Source: Brevundimonas subvibrioides (GTDB taxonomy: Bacteria; Pseudomonadota; Alphaproteobacteria; Caulobacterales; Caulobacteraceae). From it: a stretch of DNA of 64,000 bases. The notes beneath the pieces were generated by a model, which was given only the letters and a program-made list of their open reading frames with translations, had not been told where the DNA came from and did not search any database. This document shows positions 53,981-63,621 of the stretch, piece after piece; the first letter of the stretch is position 1; each line of letters begins with the position of its first letter. A program made the translations under genes and the position numbers. The stretch is taken from the NCBI RefSeq assembly GCF_027271155.1, contig NZ_CP114542.1, forward strand, positions 2,396,001 through 2,460,000, given 5' to 3'.

Positions 53981-54799
53981 TCAGACCCGCCAGACCGCCG
54001 CCTTCGCGCCGGTCTCGCCCAGGCTCGCCGCGACCCAGCTACAAATCTCGGAGGCCGCCGCCGCGGCCCCCTCCGGCGGACGGACGACGACCATGGCGCA
54101 GCCGTTCATCTTCATTGGATTGGTCAGCGGCCTCAGCCGCGCCTCGGCCACAAGGGTCGGGGCTCCGCTTTCCGTCGCCAGCCGACGCAGGAAGCCGTCA
54201 AAGGTCTCCATATCCTTCAGCGGCGTCCAGATCGCCACGATCGCTTCCGGATCTGCCCTGATGATCGCCCCGGCGGTCTCGGCCGCGCGCAGGTAATCGT
54301 CGGGCCGCTCGAAGGGAGGGTCGATCAGGACCAGCGGTGCCCGCGTCTGCTTCGCCTCGGCCAAGACCCGCTCATAGCCATCCCCGATTTCGCCCCGCGT
54401 CCGGGCGAATGCGGACAGGCTCTCACGCAACAGCCCCGCAACCTCTTCGCGGAGCTCGAAACCGACATAGGCGTCGTCGACCCCCAGGGCCCGCGCGATC
54501 AGCACGGGCGACCCCGGATAGAACCGCACCCCGCCTGCGGGGTTCAGCGCCGCCACCTCCCGCGCCAGCGCCTCGATCAGGGGGGGGCGGTCCACCGCCG
54601 CCATCAGCCGCTCGACACCCGCCTCCGCCTCGCGCGACCGGGTGGCATCGCCGGTAAGGTCATAGAGCCCCGCCCCCGCATGGGTATCCAGCACGACCAC
54701 CGGCCCGACCCTCTGCCGCTCGCGCAAAAGCCACAGCACCAGGGCGTGCTTGACCAGGTCGGCGAAATTCCCGGCGTGAAAGCTGTGACGATAGTTCAT
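53981..54799 (-). CDS. rlmJ: 23S rRNA (adenine(2030)-N6)-methyltransferase
   Basis: This encodes 272 residues starting MNYRHSFHAGNFADLVKHAL, the diagnostic RlmJ start. The AdoMet region contains VVLDTHAGAGLYDLTGDATR, and the catalytic motif is LVLIDPPFERPDDY (DPPF). It modifies A2030 of 23S rRNA. It has a run of eight Gs (54580-54587) inside the frame, but the reading frame is intact through it. Confidence 0.95.
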   Translation of the reverse strand: MNYRHSFHAGNFADLVKHALVLWLLRERQRVGPVVVLDTHAGAGLYDLTGDATRSREAEAGVERLMAAVDRPPLIEALAREVAALNPAGGVRFYPGSPVLIARALGVDDAYVGFELREEVAGLLRESLSAFARTRGEIGDGYERVLAEAKQTRAPLVLIDPPFERPDDYLRAAETAGAIIRADPEAIVAIWTPLKDMETFDGFLRRLATESGAPTLVAEARLRPLTNPMKMNGCAMVVVRPPEGAAAAASEICSWVAASLGETGAKAAVWRV

Positions 54800-54890
54800 G
54801 GCCCTGCGTCACCCTCGACACCGTCCGGGTCAAGAGGAACCGTGCAGCCCGACGCGACGTTCGCCGTTCCTGATCCGGAGACTGCGCCCG

Positions 54891-55910
54891 ATGCCCGACG
54901 GCAGCCACCCCCTCACCGCCGCCGCCAAGGTCCCCGGTGGCCTGACCTACGGCAGCGACCAGTTCCCCGGCCTGACCCGCGTCCGCTCCGGCAAGGGTTT
55001 CTCCATCCGCGATGCCGACGGCAAGGTCGTCAGGGACAGGCCGGTTCTGGACCGCATCCGCCTGCTGGCCATCCCGCCCGCCTGGGCCGACGTCTGGATC
55101 TGCCCGCAGGCAACCGGACACATCCAGGCGACCGGCCGGGATGCGAAGGGCCGCAAGCAGTACCGCTATCACGACGACTGGAGCAGCCATCGCGCGGGCG
55201 ACAAGTTCGACAAGATGCCCGCCTTCGCCCGTGCCCTGCCCAGGCTCCGCGACCGGGTCGAGACCGACCTGTCCTCACGCGGGCCCGGCCGCAAGAAGGT
55301 CCTGGCCACCGCCGTCCGCCTGCTCGAGATCACCCTGATCCGCGTCGGCAATGCCCGATACGCCAGACAGAACCGCAGTTATGGCCTGACCACCCTGCAC
55401 AAGCGCCACCTGGAGGTCGATGGTGCGGGGCTCTCCTTCGCCTTCCGAGGCAAGAGCGGCGTGGATCACAAGGTCAGCATCAGGGACCGACGACTGGCCG
55501 CCGTCGTCCGCGGCTTGCGCGAGCTGCCCGGCCAGCAACTGTTCAAGTATCGCGACGAGACGGGCACCCTGGTCCCCATCACCTCCGATGACGTCAACGC
55601 CTATATCCGCGACGCCATGGGCGACCAGTTCTCCGCCAAGGACTTCCGCACATGGGCCGGCACCGTCTCGGCCGCCCGGGCGTTGCGCGACATGGACCCG
55701 CCAACCTCGCCCACCGACGGCAAGAAGAAGATCACCGTCTGCGTTAAGGCTGTCGCCGGCCTGCTGGGCAACACCCCGACAGTGTGCCGCAGCGCCTACG
55801 TCCACCCGACCGTGTTCGCGCTCTACGAAAGCGGCCGGATCGGCAACCTCCTGCCCGGCTCCGACACCCAGGGGTTCGAGGCCGCCCTGATGAAGGTGCT
55901 GAGGGCCTAG
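54891..55910 (+). CDS. DNA topoisomerase IB (poxvirus-like)
   Basis: This encodes 339 residues. The N-terminal domain has LDRIRLLAIPPAWADVWICP and GRDAKGRKQYRYHDDW. The catalytic domain has RVGNARYARQNRSYGLTTLH, KDFRTWAGTVSAARAL and the active-site Tyr in CRSAYVHPTVFALYESG. Bacterial type IB enzymes relax supercoils by a 3'-phosphotyrosyl intermediate and are accessory. Its 3' end overlaps the OGFr-like gene on the other strand by 4 bp. Confidence 0.93.
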   Translation: MPDGSHPLTAAAKVPGGLTYGSDQFPGLTRVRSGKGFSIRDADGKVVRDRPVLDRIRLLAIPPAWADVWICPQATGHIQATGRDAKGRKQYRYHDDWSSHRAGDKFDKMPAFARALPRLRDRVETDLSSRGPGRKKVLATAVRLLEITLIRVGNARYARQNRSYGLTTLHKRHLEVDGAGLSFAFRGKSGVDHKVSIRDRRLAAVVRGLRELPGQQLFKYRDETGTLVPITSDDVNAYIRDAMGDQFSAKDFRTWAGTVSAARALRDMDPPTSPTDGKKKITVCVKAVAGLLGNTPTVCRSAYVHPTVFALYESGRIGNLLPGSDTQGFEAALMKVLRA

Positions 55911-56353
55911 CTGTCGATCCAGTAGCGTCGGCTGCCCGGGCTGACCGGCCGCCCGGCCTCATCGTCCCGCCTCAGGATGATCCGGCGAAAGTCATCAGCC
56001 TCGTCCGGCCCGCGCAGCAGCCGCAGCGATTTGATGATCCGCGTGATCCGAAGGTGGTTGTGATCGTGCGCCACCAGCCAGTGATCGTTGCGCTGATAGA
56101 AGTGCGCCATCCGGTCCGTCGCCGCGGCCAGAGCGATCTGGGCAAGGCCCGAGGCATGGATCGCCTCCACATCCCCGGCAGACACCACAGGCGCATTCCG
56201 GTTTGCCCCGGAGGGGGCGTCCAGCGGGAACAGCCACTGGATGAAGTCGTGGATACGCTCGATGTCAGAATCGCTCATCGCCACGACCTCGAACACCGTC
56301 CGACCGGCACCGTCGGTTCCCGCCCCTTTCAGGAAATCGACGATAGCGCTCAT
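55907..56353 (-). CDS. opioid growth factor receptor-related (OGFr_N) protein
   Basis: This encodes 148 residues. IERIHDFIQWLFPLDAPSGA and the following APVVSAGDVEAIHASGLAQI match the OGFr conserved N-terminal region found in animals and in a set of bacterial proteins of this size. C-terminal HDHNHLRITRIIKSLRLLRG is also typical. The bacterial function is unknown. It stands 15 bp from the tdh end on the same strand and converges with topoisomerase IB. Confidence 0.82.
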   Translation of the reverse strand: MSAIVDFLKGAGTDGAGRTVFEVVAMSDSDIERIHDFIQWLFPLDAPSGANRNAPVVSAGDVEAIHASGLAQIALAAATDRMAHFYQRNDHWLVAHDHNHLRITRIIKSLRLLRGPDEADDFRRIILRRDDEAGRPVSPGSRRYWIDS

Positions 56354-56368
56354 TCAGCCCCTAGGCAG

Positions 56369-57421
56369 TCAGGCTGCCTTGTCCCAGTCAAGAATGACCT
56401 TGCCCGACAGACCCGACTTCATGGCGTCGAATCCCTCGCGGTAACGGTCGTAAGCTAGACGGTGAGTGATCAGGGGCTCAAGGTCCAGCCCTGCCTTCAA
56501 CAGACCCAGCATCTTGCGCCAGGTCGTGAACATCTCGCGCCCGTAGACGCCCTTGATGGTCAGGGCCTTCAGGATGATCGCGCCCCAGTCCGTCTCCATC
56601 GGCCTCGACGGAATGCCCAGCAGCGCCATGCCGCCGCCCATGATCAGGGTGTCGACACACTGCCTGAAGGCGACGGGCGATCCCGACATCTCCAGCGCCA
56701 CGTCGAAGCCGACCTTCAGGCCCAGTTCCTTCATCACGTCGTGCAGGTCCTCCTTCGTGGTGTTCACCGTACGGACCCCCGGTGCGACCTTGCTGGCCAG
56801 CTCCAGGCGGAAGTCGTTGATGTCGGTGAGCACGACGGTTCGGGCTCCCGCATGGCGCGCGACGGCGGCCGCCATCATGCCGATCGGGCCGGCACCGGTG
56901 ACCAGCACGTCCTCGCCCAGCAGGTCGAATTGCTGCGCCGTGTGCACCGCATTGCCGAACGGATCGAGCATCGCAGCGACCTCATACGACACATCGTCGG
57001 GCAGCTCGATCACATTGAACGCCGGAGCCACGACGAACTCGGCGAAGGCACCCTGACGGTTCACGCCGATGCCGCGCGTGTGTGGGTCGAGGTGGAAATG
57101 TCCGGCGCGCGCCGCTTCCGAGTTCAGGTCGATGACGTGCCCCTCGGCCGACACCCGCTGGCCGATCTTCAGCGGGCGCTGGACGTCCGAGCCGATGGCG
57201 ACGATCTCGCCACTGAACTCGTGCCCGGTGATCATCGGCGTCGGCACGTTCTTCTGTGACCACTCGTCCCAATTCCAGATGTGAATGTCGGTGCCGCAGA
57301 CCGCAGTGCGGTGCACGCGGATCAGCACGTCCTCCGGTCCCGCCACGGGGATGGGCGCGTCGATCAGCTCGAGACCCACCTCGGGACGCATCTTGGCCAG
57401 GGCCTTCATGGTGGTGGTCAT
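56369..57421 (-). CDS. tdh: L-threonine 3-dehydrogenase
   Basis: This encodes 350 residues. The catalytic zinc site is TAVCGTDIHIWNWDEWSQ with TGHEFSGE. The NAD site is VLVTGAGPIGMMAAAVARHA, GARTVVLTDIN. It oxidises threonine to 2-amino-3-ketobutyrate for Kbl. The lobe that holds the structural zinc in E. coli TDH (four Cys) reads instead GHVIDLNSEAARAGHFHLDP, with no cysteine. ATG overlaps the kbl stop (ATGA at 57418-57421). Confidence 0.95.
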   Translation of the reverse strand: MTTTMKALAKMRPEVGLELIDAPIPVAGPEDVLIRVHRTAVCGTDIHIWNWDEWSQKNVPTPMITGHEFSGEIVAIGSDVQRPLKIGQRVSAEGHVIDLNSEAARAGHFHLDPHTRGIGVNRQGAFAEFVVAPAFNVIELPDDVSYEVAAMLDPFGNAVHTAQQFDLLGEDVLVTGAGPIGMMAAAVARHAGARTVVLTDINDFRLELASKVAPGVRTVNTTKEDLHDVMKELGLKVGFDVALEMSGSPVAFRQCVDTLIMGGGMALLGIPSRPMETDWGAIILKALTIKGVYGREMFTTWRKMLGLLKAGLDLEPLITHRLAYDRYREGFDAMKSGLSGKVILDWDKAA

Positions 57422-58614
57422 GCGATAACTCCCAGTTCCCTGCCTGCGGTCGTGAAGGCGGTCACCGCCTGATCGATGTGCTCGAAGGTGTGCGCCGCCG
57501 ACATCTGGGTGCGGATGCGGGCGGCACCGCGCGGCACCACCGGGAAGCTGAACCCGATCACATAGACGCCCAGCTCCAGCATCCGCGCCGCCATCGTCTG
57601 GGCCAGCTTCGCATCGCCCAGCATGACGGGCACGATGGGGTGCTGACCGGGCAGCAGGTCAAAGCCCGCCTCGGTCATCGCACCACGGAAGCGGGCGGCA
57701 TTGGCGGTGAGCCGGGTCCGCAAGGCATCGCCCTCGGGGCCCTGGGCGATGCGGATCGCCTCCAGCGAGGCGCCGCAGACTCCGGGGGCCAGGGCGTTCG
57801 AGAACAGATAGGGCCGTGCCCGCTGCTTCAGCAGTTGCACAACCTCCGACGTCGCACAGATGAAGCCGCCCATGGCCCCGCCCAGAGCCTTGCCGAAGGT
57901 GCCGGTGACGAAGTCGACCTTCACGCTGTGGTGCGCATACGAGCCCTTGCCTTGCGGGCCCAGAAAACCCGTCGCGTGGCAGTCGTCGACCATGATCAGC
58001 GCGCCATACCGGTCGGCCAGCACCCGGATTTCGTCCAGCCTGGCGATATAGCCGTCCATCGAGAACGCCCCGTCGGTGGCGATGACAATGTCCCGCGCAC
58101 CATCCGCGCGCGCCGCTTTCAGCTGCGCCTCCAGATCGGCCATGTCGGAGTTGGCGAACCGGTAGCGCTTCGCCTTGCACAGGCGCACTCCGTCGATGAT
58201 CGAGGCGTGGTTCAGGCTGTCCGAAACGATCGCATCTTCGGCCCCGAACAGCGGCTCGAACAGCCCGCCGTTGGCGTCGAATGCAGCAGCGAACAGGATC
58301 GAATCCTCGAAGCCAAGATAGTCGGCGACGGCCCGTTCCAGTTCCTTGTGGATGTCCAGCGTACCGCAGATGAACCGCACCGAGGCCGTGCCCGCACCCC
58401 GCTTTTCCGTCGCCGCATTGGCCGCCGCAACCACCCGGTCGTCGCCGCCCAGACCCAGGTAGTTGTTGGCGCAGAAGTTCAGTACGCGCCGCCCGCCCAC
58501 CTCGATCACTGGCCCCTGACGGGACTGAATGATCCGCTCGGGCTTGGTCAGCCCCTGGGCGTCGATATCGGAAAGCTCGGCCGCGATGCGGGCGTGGAAA
58601 CGGGCGGTCTGCAT
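57418..58614 (-). CDS. kbl: glycine C-acetyltransferase (2-amino-3-ketobutyrate CoA ligase)
   Basis: This encodes 398 residues, the same length as E. coli Kbl, from ATG 58614. PLP-enzyme motifs are present: LNFCANNYLGLGGDDRVVAA, GTASVRFICGTLDIHKELER, IMVDDCHATGFLGPQGKGSY and the PLP Lys in FVTGTFGKALGGAMGGF. It cleaves 2-amino-3-ketobutyrate with CoA to glycine and acetyl-CoA. It forms a coupled operon with tdh, so threonine is degraded to glycine plus acetyl-CoA. Confidence 0.97.
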   Translation of the reverse strand: MQTARFHARIAAELSDIDAQGLTKPERIIQSRQGPVIEVGGRRVLNFCANNYLGLGGDDRVVAAANAATEKRGAGTASVRFICGTLDIHKELERAVADYLGFEDSILFAAAFDANGGLFEPLFGAEDAIVSDSLNHASIIDGVRLCKAKRYRFANSDMADLEAQLKAARADGARDIVIATDGAFSMDGYIARLDEIRVLADRYGALIMVDDCHATGFLGPQGKGSYAHHSVKVDFVTGTFGKALGGAMGGFICATSEVVQLLKQRARPYLFSNALAPGVCGASLEAIRIAQGPEGDALRTRLTANAARFRGAMTEAGFDLLPGQHPIVPVMLGDAKLAQTMAARMLELGVYVIGFSFPVVPRGAARIRTQMSAAHTFEHIDQAVTAFTTAGRELGVIA

Positions 58615-58653
58615 CGGCGCGTCATACCCCCTCACCCGGATGGGGGAAAGCCG

Positions 58654-59571
58654 TCAGGTCGTCGCCGAGGCCGGGATCGGCGCCGGCGCATCCGCCGGAT
58701 CGGCCGAGGCACGATAGGGATTGACCCGTATCCTCGCGCCGCAGGGCTGGAACGCCATGGCCAGAGTCAGCGGCGTCGGACTGCCCGAAACGCGCACAGC
58801 GATCCGGGTGACCGAAGGACACACCGTCTGGCCGGCACCCTCATCGGGCACCACGCTCCAGGCGACGTCGAAATAGGCCCGGCCGTTCGTCGGGATTGTC
58901 ACAGGCGTCGCGGTGTTCGGGTTCTGATCGATCCGCAACGTCGTGATCGGGCGACCCTGCGCCCCAAGAAGGCCGAGCGCCGGATAGCCGGCCAGCCCGC
59001 AGGCCGCCGGGCCGGTGTTCAGCACGCTGATGATCCCGACGCGATTGCCGGCACCGGCGTCGCCGCCCGCGGCACCGAGGCGCAGGTTCGCCGCCTGACA
59101 GGGCGTTGCTGCCGGCAGGACCCCGCCCGGAGCAGGAACCGGCGGCTGCGAAGGTCCCGGGACCGGCAGCGCGGGGTTGGCCGAGGGACGGCTGCATCGC
59201 TCCAGCACGGCCACGCCGACGTCGTCGTTCGGACCCAGGCGGCTCAGCGTCGCGCTTTCCTGACCGTCGCGCGTGGCGATCCACCACTCCAGGCCCGACC
59301 CGGCGTAGCGCGCGCCGCTTCCGGACGGCACCAGCCGCAGGGGATAGGCCTGCCCCTTGTAGGTCAGTTGCGCCGTGGCCGTGTCGGGATATTGCAGACT
59401 GACCGTCTGGCCGCTCTCGCAGGCATAGTCGATGGCCGGGGCCGTGGGCCCTGCTGGCGTCGGCGCGCCGACCACGGGGGTCGCGGGCTCCGTCGGCTCC
59501 GCGGGCCTATCGCAGGCCGAAAGCGCCAGCGCGCCGACCAGACCAAAGGCGACGAGATGTTGAGCAGACAT
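58654..59571 (-). CDS. lipoprotein with MliC and DUF4232 domains
   Basis: This encodes 305 residues from ATG 59571. Lipobox LALSAC (Cys20) is followed by a Pro/Thr-rich linker. The first domain (about 50-120) has the MliC/lysozyme-inhibitor pattern (YACESGQTVSLQYPDTATAQ, YPLRLVPSGSGARYAGSGLE, then WW). The second (about 160-290) matches DUF4232 (GNRVGIISVLNTGPAACGLA, PTNGRAYFDVAWSVVPDEGA). It probably protects the envelope against C-type lysozyme. The DUF4232 role is unknown. It lies 39 bp before kbl. Confidence 0.8.
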   Translation of the reverse strand: MSAQHLVAFGLVGALALSACDRPAEPTEPATPVVGAPTPAGPTAPAIDYACESGQTVSLQYPDTATAQLTYKGQAYPLRLVPSGSGARYAGSGLEWWIATRDGQESATLSRLGPNDDVGVAVLERCSRPSANPALPVPGPSQPPVPAPGGVLPAATPCQAANLRLGAAGGDAGAGNRVGIISVLNTGPAACGLAGYPALGLLGAQGRPITTLRIDQNPNTATPVTIPTNGRAYFDVAWSVVPDEGAGQTVCPSVTRIAVRVSGSPTPLTLAMAFQPCGARIRVNPYRASADPADAPAPIPASATT

Positions 59572-59695
59572 GGCGATCCCCGGTGATGGTCGAAGGTTAA
59601 CGTGACCAGCCGACAAAAGCTCCACCGTTATGGATGCTGCAAGATCGCTTGTTCGCGTGCCTCGCCAGCCGTTAGGTTGACGCCAGGAGACCGCC

Positions 59696-61633
59696 ATGAC
59701 CGACCGCGACTTGTATCCCGTTTCCGCCGACTGGGCCGGGCGTGCGCATATGGACGCCGCCGCCTATGAGATTGCCCGGATCGCCGCCCGCGAAACGCCG
59801 GACGCCTTCTGGGGCGAGCAGGCAAAGCGGCTGGACTGGATGACCCCACCCACGATCATCAAGGACGTTTCCTTCAGCAAGGACGACTTCCGCATCCGCT
59901 GGTTCGCCGACGGCGTGCTGAATGTCTGTTTCAACTGCGTCGATCGGCATTTGCCCGAGCGGGCCGACCAGACCGCCATCATCTGGGAGGGCGACGACCC
60001 CGCCCGATCCGGCCACCTGACCTATGCCGAGTTGCACCGCGAGGTGTGCCGCATGGCCAATGTGCTGAAGGACCTGGGGGTCCGGAAGGGCGATCGCGTC
60101 ACCATCTACCTGCCCATGATCCCGGCGGCCGCCGTCGCCATGCTGGCCTGTGCCCGCATCGGGGCGATCCATTCGGTCGTGTTCGGGGGCTTCTCCCCCG
60201 ACAGCATCGCCGGGCGGATCGAGGATTGCGGATCGAAATTCGTCATCACCGCCGACGAGGGCCTGCGCGCCGGCAAGCGGGTCCCGTTGAAGGCCAATGT
60301 CGACGCGGCGCTGGAAAAGGTCCCGGGCGTGGAGACCGTCCTGGTCGTCAGCCATACCAACGCCGATGTGCCGATGACGCCCGGCCGCGACGTCCGCTAC
60401 GGCGAGGCCAGTCAGAGCGTTTCCGACGCCTGTCCGTGCGAGCCGATGAACGCCGAGGACCCGCTGTTCATCCTCTACACCTCGGGCTCGACCGGAAAGC
60501 CCAAGGGTGTCCTGCACACCACCGGCGGATACCTGTTCTGGGTCAGCTATACCCACGAACTGGTCTTCGACTATCGGCCCGGCGAGGTCTTCTGGTGCAC
60601 TGCGGACGTCGGCTGGGTCACAGGTCACTCCTATGTCGTCTATGGGGCCCTGGCCAATGCGGCGACGACCCTGATGTTCGAGGGGGTGCCCAACTATCCC
60701 GACAACCGCCGCTTCTGGCAGGTCGTGGACAAGCACCAGGTCGAGATCTTCTACACCGCGCCCACGGCGCTGCGGGCCCTGATGCGGGACGGCGACGAGC
60801 CGGTGAAATCGTCCAGCCGCAAGTCGCTGCGCCTGCTCGGCACGGTCGGCGAACCGATCAATCCCGAGGCCTGGCGCTGGTATCACGAGGTGGTCGGCGA
60901 GGGCCGGCTGCCGATCATCGACACCTGGTGGCAGACCGAGACGGGCGGTGCCCTGATCGCCCCTCTGCCCGGTGCCACGGACCTGAAGCCCGGCTCAGCG
61001 ACGAAGCCATTGCCCGGCGTAGAGCTGGAGCTGGTCGATGCCGAAGGTGTCGTGCTGGAAGGTGCCACGTCCGGCAACCTGTGCATCACCGACAGCTGGC
61101 CGGGCCAGATGCGGACGGTCTGGGGCGACCACCAGCGGTTCTTCGACACCTATTTCTCGACCTATCCCGGCAAGTATTTCACCGGCGACGGCTGCCGCCG
61201 GGACGAGGACGGCTACTGCTGGATCACCGGCCGGGTCGACGACGTCATCAACGTCTCGGGCCACCGGATGGGCACGGCGGAGGTCGAGAGCGCCCTGGTC
61301 CTGCACGACGACGTGGCCGAGGCGGCGGTCGTCGGTTTTCCCCACGACATCAAGGGCCAGGGCATCTACGCCTATGTCACCCTGAACGCCGGGGTCGAGC
61401 CGCACGACGATCTGAAAAAGACCCTGGTCGCCCATGTCAGGAAAGAGATCGGCCCCATCGCTGCGCCCGACGCCATCCAGTGGGCCCCCGGCCTGCCCAA
61501 GACCCGATCGGGCAAGATCATGCGGCGCATCCTGCGAAAGATCGCCGAGAACGACCTGACCGCGCTCGGCGATACCTCGACCCTTGCCGATCCGGCGGTC
61601 GTGGACGATCTCGTGAAAAACCGGACGGGCTGA
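59696..61633 (+). CDS. acs: acetyl-CoA synthetase
   Basis: This encodes 645 residues, the usual length. The AMP-binding motif is [20 protein letters not shown]. Other blocks are [39 protein letters not shown] [20 protein letters not shown], and the C-terminal lysine motif [19 protein letters not shown], whose Lys is acetylated in other bacteria to switch the enzyme off. It activates acetate with ATP and CoA. Divergent from the MliC-DUF4232 gene. Confidence 0.97.
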   Translation: MTDRDLYPVSADWAGRAHMDAAAYEIARIAARETPDAFWGEQAKRLDWMTPPTIIKDVSFSKDDFRIRWFADGVLNVCFNCVDRHLPERADQTAIIWEGDDPARSGHLTYAELHREVCRMANVLKDLGVRKGDRVTIYLPMIPAAAVAMLACARIGAIHSVVFGGFSPDSIAGRIEDCGSKFVITADEGLRAGKRVPLKANVDAALEKVPGVETVLVVSHTNADVPMTPGRDVRYGEASQSVSDACPCEPMNAEDPLFILYTSGSTGKPKGVLHTTGGYLFWVSYTHELVFDYRPGEVFWCTADVGWVTGHSYVVYGALANAATTLMFEGVPNYPDNRRFWQVVDKHQVEIFYTAPTALRALMRDGDEPVKSSSRKSLRLLGTVGEPINPEAWRWYHEVVGEGRLPIIDTWWQTETGGALIAPLPGATDLKPGSATKPLPGVELELVDAEGVVLEGATSGNLCITDSWPGQMRTVWGDHQRFFDTYFSTYPGKYFTGDGCRRDEDGYCWITGRVDDVINVSGHRMGTAEVESALVLHDDVAEAAVVGFPHDIKGQGIYAYVTLNAGVEPHDDLKKTLVAHVRKEIGPIAAPDAIQWAPGLPKTRSGKIMRRILRKIAENDLTALGDTSTLADPAVVDDLVKNRTG

Positions 61634-61750
61634 CCCGTTGGAATTTTCGCGACGGGGCTGGAACGTCCGGGCGGCGTCGTGCTTGCTAGGAGGGGTGCAG
61701 AAGAGACGGATCGGTCCCGGCGCGGGACAGGTGGAGACAAGGACGTGGCC

Positions 61751-63004
61751 ATGTTCGAATTCGGCAGGGACATCCGGAAGCTGTTCGGCGAGGCGCGCGA
61801 CAGCGACGAACTCGGCTGGCTGGAACTGATCGGCGTCGATCTGCTGGCCATCGAGGCGCGCGCCCTGACCACCGACGGCGGCCGCGTATCCTGCCGTCAC
61901 CCGGCCCGGACCTGGCTGCGCGCCTCGATCCTGTGGCGCGAGCATGCCCGACGGACCGGCCACCGCGACAGCATCAGGAAGGCGATTGCCACCGCCGACG
62001 ACAGTTTCAAGGCCACGACCAACGAGGACGAGCAGGCCCGCGCCGGGCTGTCGCGGGCCATGGCCCTGCTGACGTCGTTCGATCTGTTCGGCGACCGCGA
62101 CGCCCTGGAAGAGGCGGCGAACTCGGCGCGCGAGACCGCGCCGAGGCGGCTGGCCACCCTGGCCTTCAGTGCCGGCGTCCACGCCCGCATCCGGGCGCGT
62201 CAGGCGCGGCTCAGCGACACGATCGCCGACCGGCTGGACGCAGCCGCCCTGATGGACGCGGCGCTTCATGCGATGATCAAGCACAACCCGACCGAGGTCG
62301 ACGATCTGCGCCTGGACAACGCCGCCCTGGCGCTGGAAGGCGGCATCGTCCAGCGCGATCCGCGCCTGCTGGATCAGGCGGGACGCGACCTGAAGGCGCT
62401 GGTGGAGGCGTCCTCGCCCGATACCCGGCCCCTGACCCGGGCGCGCGCCCTGGCCCTGTGCGGTGCCGGCCTGTCGGCACTGGCCACCATGGCCGACGAC
62501 GCCGGAGCGATCGAGGCGGGCCACGCGATGTTCGAGGCCGCCGCCGATCAGTTCACCCCCGACCACAGCCCGATGGACTGGGTCGCCATCCAGGTCGCGC
62601 GCGCCGTCGATCCCGTTACGCCGATCGAACCCCTGATGCAGGCCGAGGCCTTGACCAGCGGCCACGGTACCATCCTGGGTGGCCTGGCCCTGGACCTGCT
62701 GATCGCGCGGGAGATCGAGCGGGCGCTGGACGGGGGCGACCTCATGTCCCTGACCCGGATCGAGACCCGCGTGCGTCGTCGCCTGGCCGAGCGCGTCGGC
62801 CCGCCGTCCGCCGTCGAATGGGCGATCGACCAGATCGGCATGGCCCGTGTGATGATCGCGCGCAGCCAGCTGATGGGCACCGAGCCCGACCAGGCGGCCT
62901 TCGTCCTGTCCGAGGCCGCAGAGGCCGCCTGCGAGCACGGCGTTCCCGTTCTGGCGGATCGGGCCAGGGGCCTGACCCGTGGCCTGGGCGTTCGGGCCCG
63001 ATAG
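61751..63004 (+). CDS. helical-repeat hypothetical protein
   Basis: This encodes 417 residues from ATG 61751, with AAGGA 7 nt upstream (a GTG at 61745 is possible). It is Ala/Arg/Asp/Glu-rich and all-helical in character, with repeated pairs such as DALEEAANSARETAPRRLAT, RLLDQAGRDLKALVEASS and AIEAGHAMFEAAADQFTPD, like degenerate TPRs. There is no signal peptide. It may be cotranscribed with acs (117 bp upstream). No family recognised. Confidence 0.78.
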   Translation: MFEFGRDIRKLFGEARDSDELGWLELIGVDLLAIEARALTTDGGRVSCRHPARTWLRASILWREHARRTGHRDSIRKAIATADDSFKATTNEDEQARAGLSRAMALLTSFDLFGDRDALEEAANSARETAPRRLATLAFSAGVHARIRARQARLSDTIADRLDAAALMDAALHAMIKHNPTEVDDLRLDNAALALEGGIVQRDPRLLDQAGRDLKALVEASSPDTRPLTRARALALCGAGLSALATMADDAGAIEAGHAMFEAAADQFTPDHSPMDWVAIQVARAVDPVTPIEPLMQAEALTSGHGTILGGLALDLLIAREIERALDGGDLMSLTRIETRVRRRLAERVGPPSAVEWAIDQIGMARVMIARSQLMGTEPDQAAFVLSEAAEAACEHGVPVLADRARGLTRGLGVRAR

Positions 63005-63252
63005 ACGCTCCGCCAGGGTCGGCGCGCCGACCGCTACCGGAACAGCAGCGCCGCCGTTCGACGCCCATCAGAACCCGATGCGGCGACGCAGCCTGCGGAC
63101 GCTCGCCGCGACCGCGGGAGTACAGCGGCCAGCGTACGCAAGTCCTGAGCGGCGGTGGGACGGCGGGTGTGCGGGGGCATGCGCCGGCCACGCGGATCTG
63201 GGGGAGGATGCGCGATCGAAAACGGGCCAATCCATCCCGCGCGGCCCACAGC
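63005..63252. other. gene-free region before the rRNA operon terminator
   Basis: Nothing with a credible ribosome-binding site or product is seen here. Several frames are open because of the GC content. An Arg/Pro-rich minus-strand frame (63034-63249) looks like random high-GC reading. Confidence 0.5.
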
Positions 63253-63286
63253 AAAAAGCCCCGCGGTCGAAACCGGCGGGGCTTTG
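63253..63286 (-). terminator. rRNA operon terminator
   Basis: On the minus strand AAAGCCCCGC pairs with GCGGGGCTTT (10 bp, with further partial pairing inside) followed by a T run, 7 nt after the tRNA-fMet 3' end. It ends the 23S-5S-tRNA transcript. Confidence 0.85.
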
Positions 63287-63292
63287 AGATCT

Positions 63293-63369
<77 letters not shown>

Positions 63370-63433
63370 GCAAGAGCGGCGTTGTGAAGGAAGATGTTCG
63401 AGAAAAACGCACAATCCGATATCCGCTTGGTAG

Positions 63434-63550
63434 ACCCGGCGGCGACCTACTCTCCCGCGCCTTGAGACGAAGTACCATTGGCTCTGGAGGGCTTAACGAC
63501 CGAGTTCGGAATGGGATCGGGTGGGGAACCTCCGACATAACCACCAGGTC
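63434..63550 (-). rRNA. rrf: 5S ribosomal RNA
   Basis: The minus strand reads from GACCTGGTGGTTATG through CCGATCCCATTCCGAACTCG-like CCCGATCCCATTCCGAACTC to GGAGAGTAGGTCGCCGCCG, the standard 5S layout with paired ends. It lies between 23S and tRNA-fMet. End positions are accurate to a few bases. Confidence 0.93.
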
Positions 63551-63621
63551 AACCAAGCGGATATCAGATTGTGCGAGAAGACATTGTCGTATTCGAAAAA
63601 TCGAATGAGTTTTGCTGAGAA

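Noticed and set aside
54580..54587. Run of eight G in rlmJ as a possible frameshift or phase-variable site
   Set aside because: The reading frame continues correctly (Asp-Arg-Pro-Pro-Leu) and conserved RlmJ motifs are intact on both sides.
57256..59586. 776-codon plus-strand frame opposite kbl and the MliC-DUF4232 gene
   Set aside because: Spans several real minus-strand genes and has an Arg-rich product without recognisable motifs.
63034..63249. 71-codon minus-strand frame between the last gene and the rRNA operon
   Set aside because: No ribosome-binding site. The Arg/Pro/Ala-rich product is typical of random frames at high GC.
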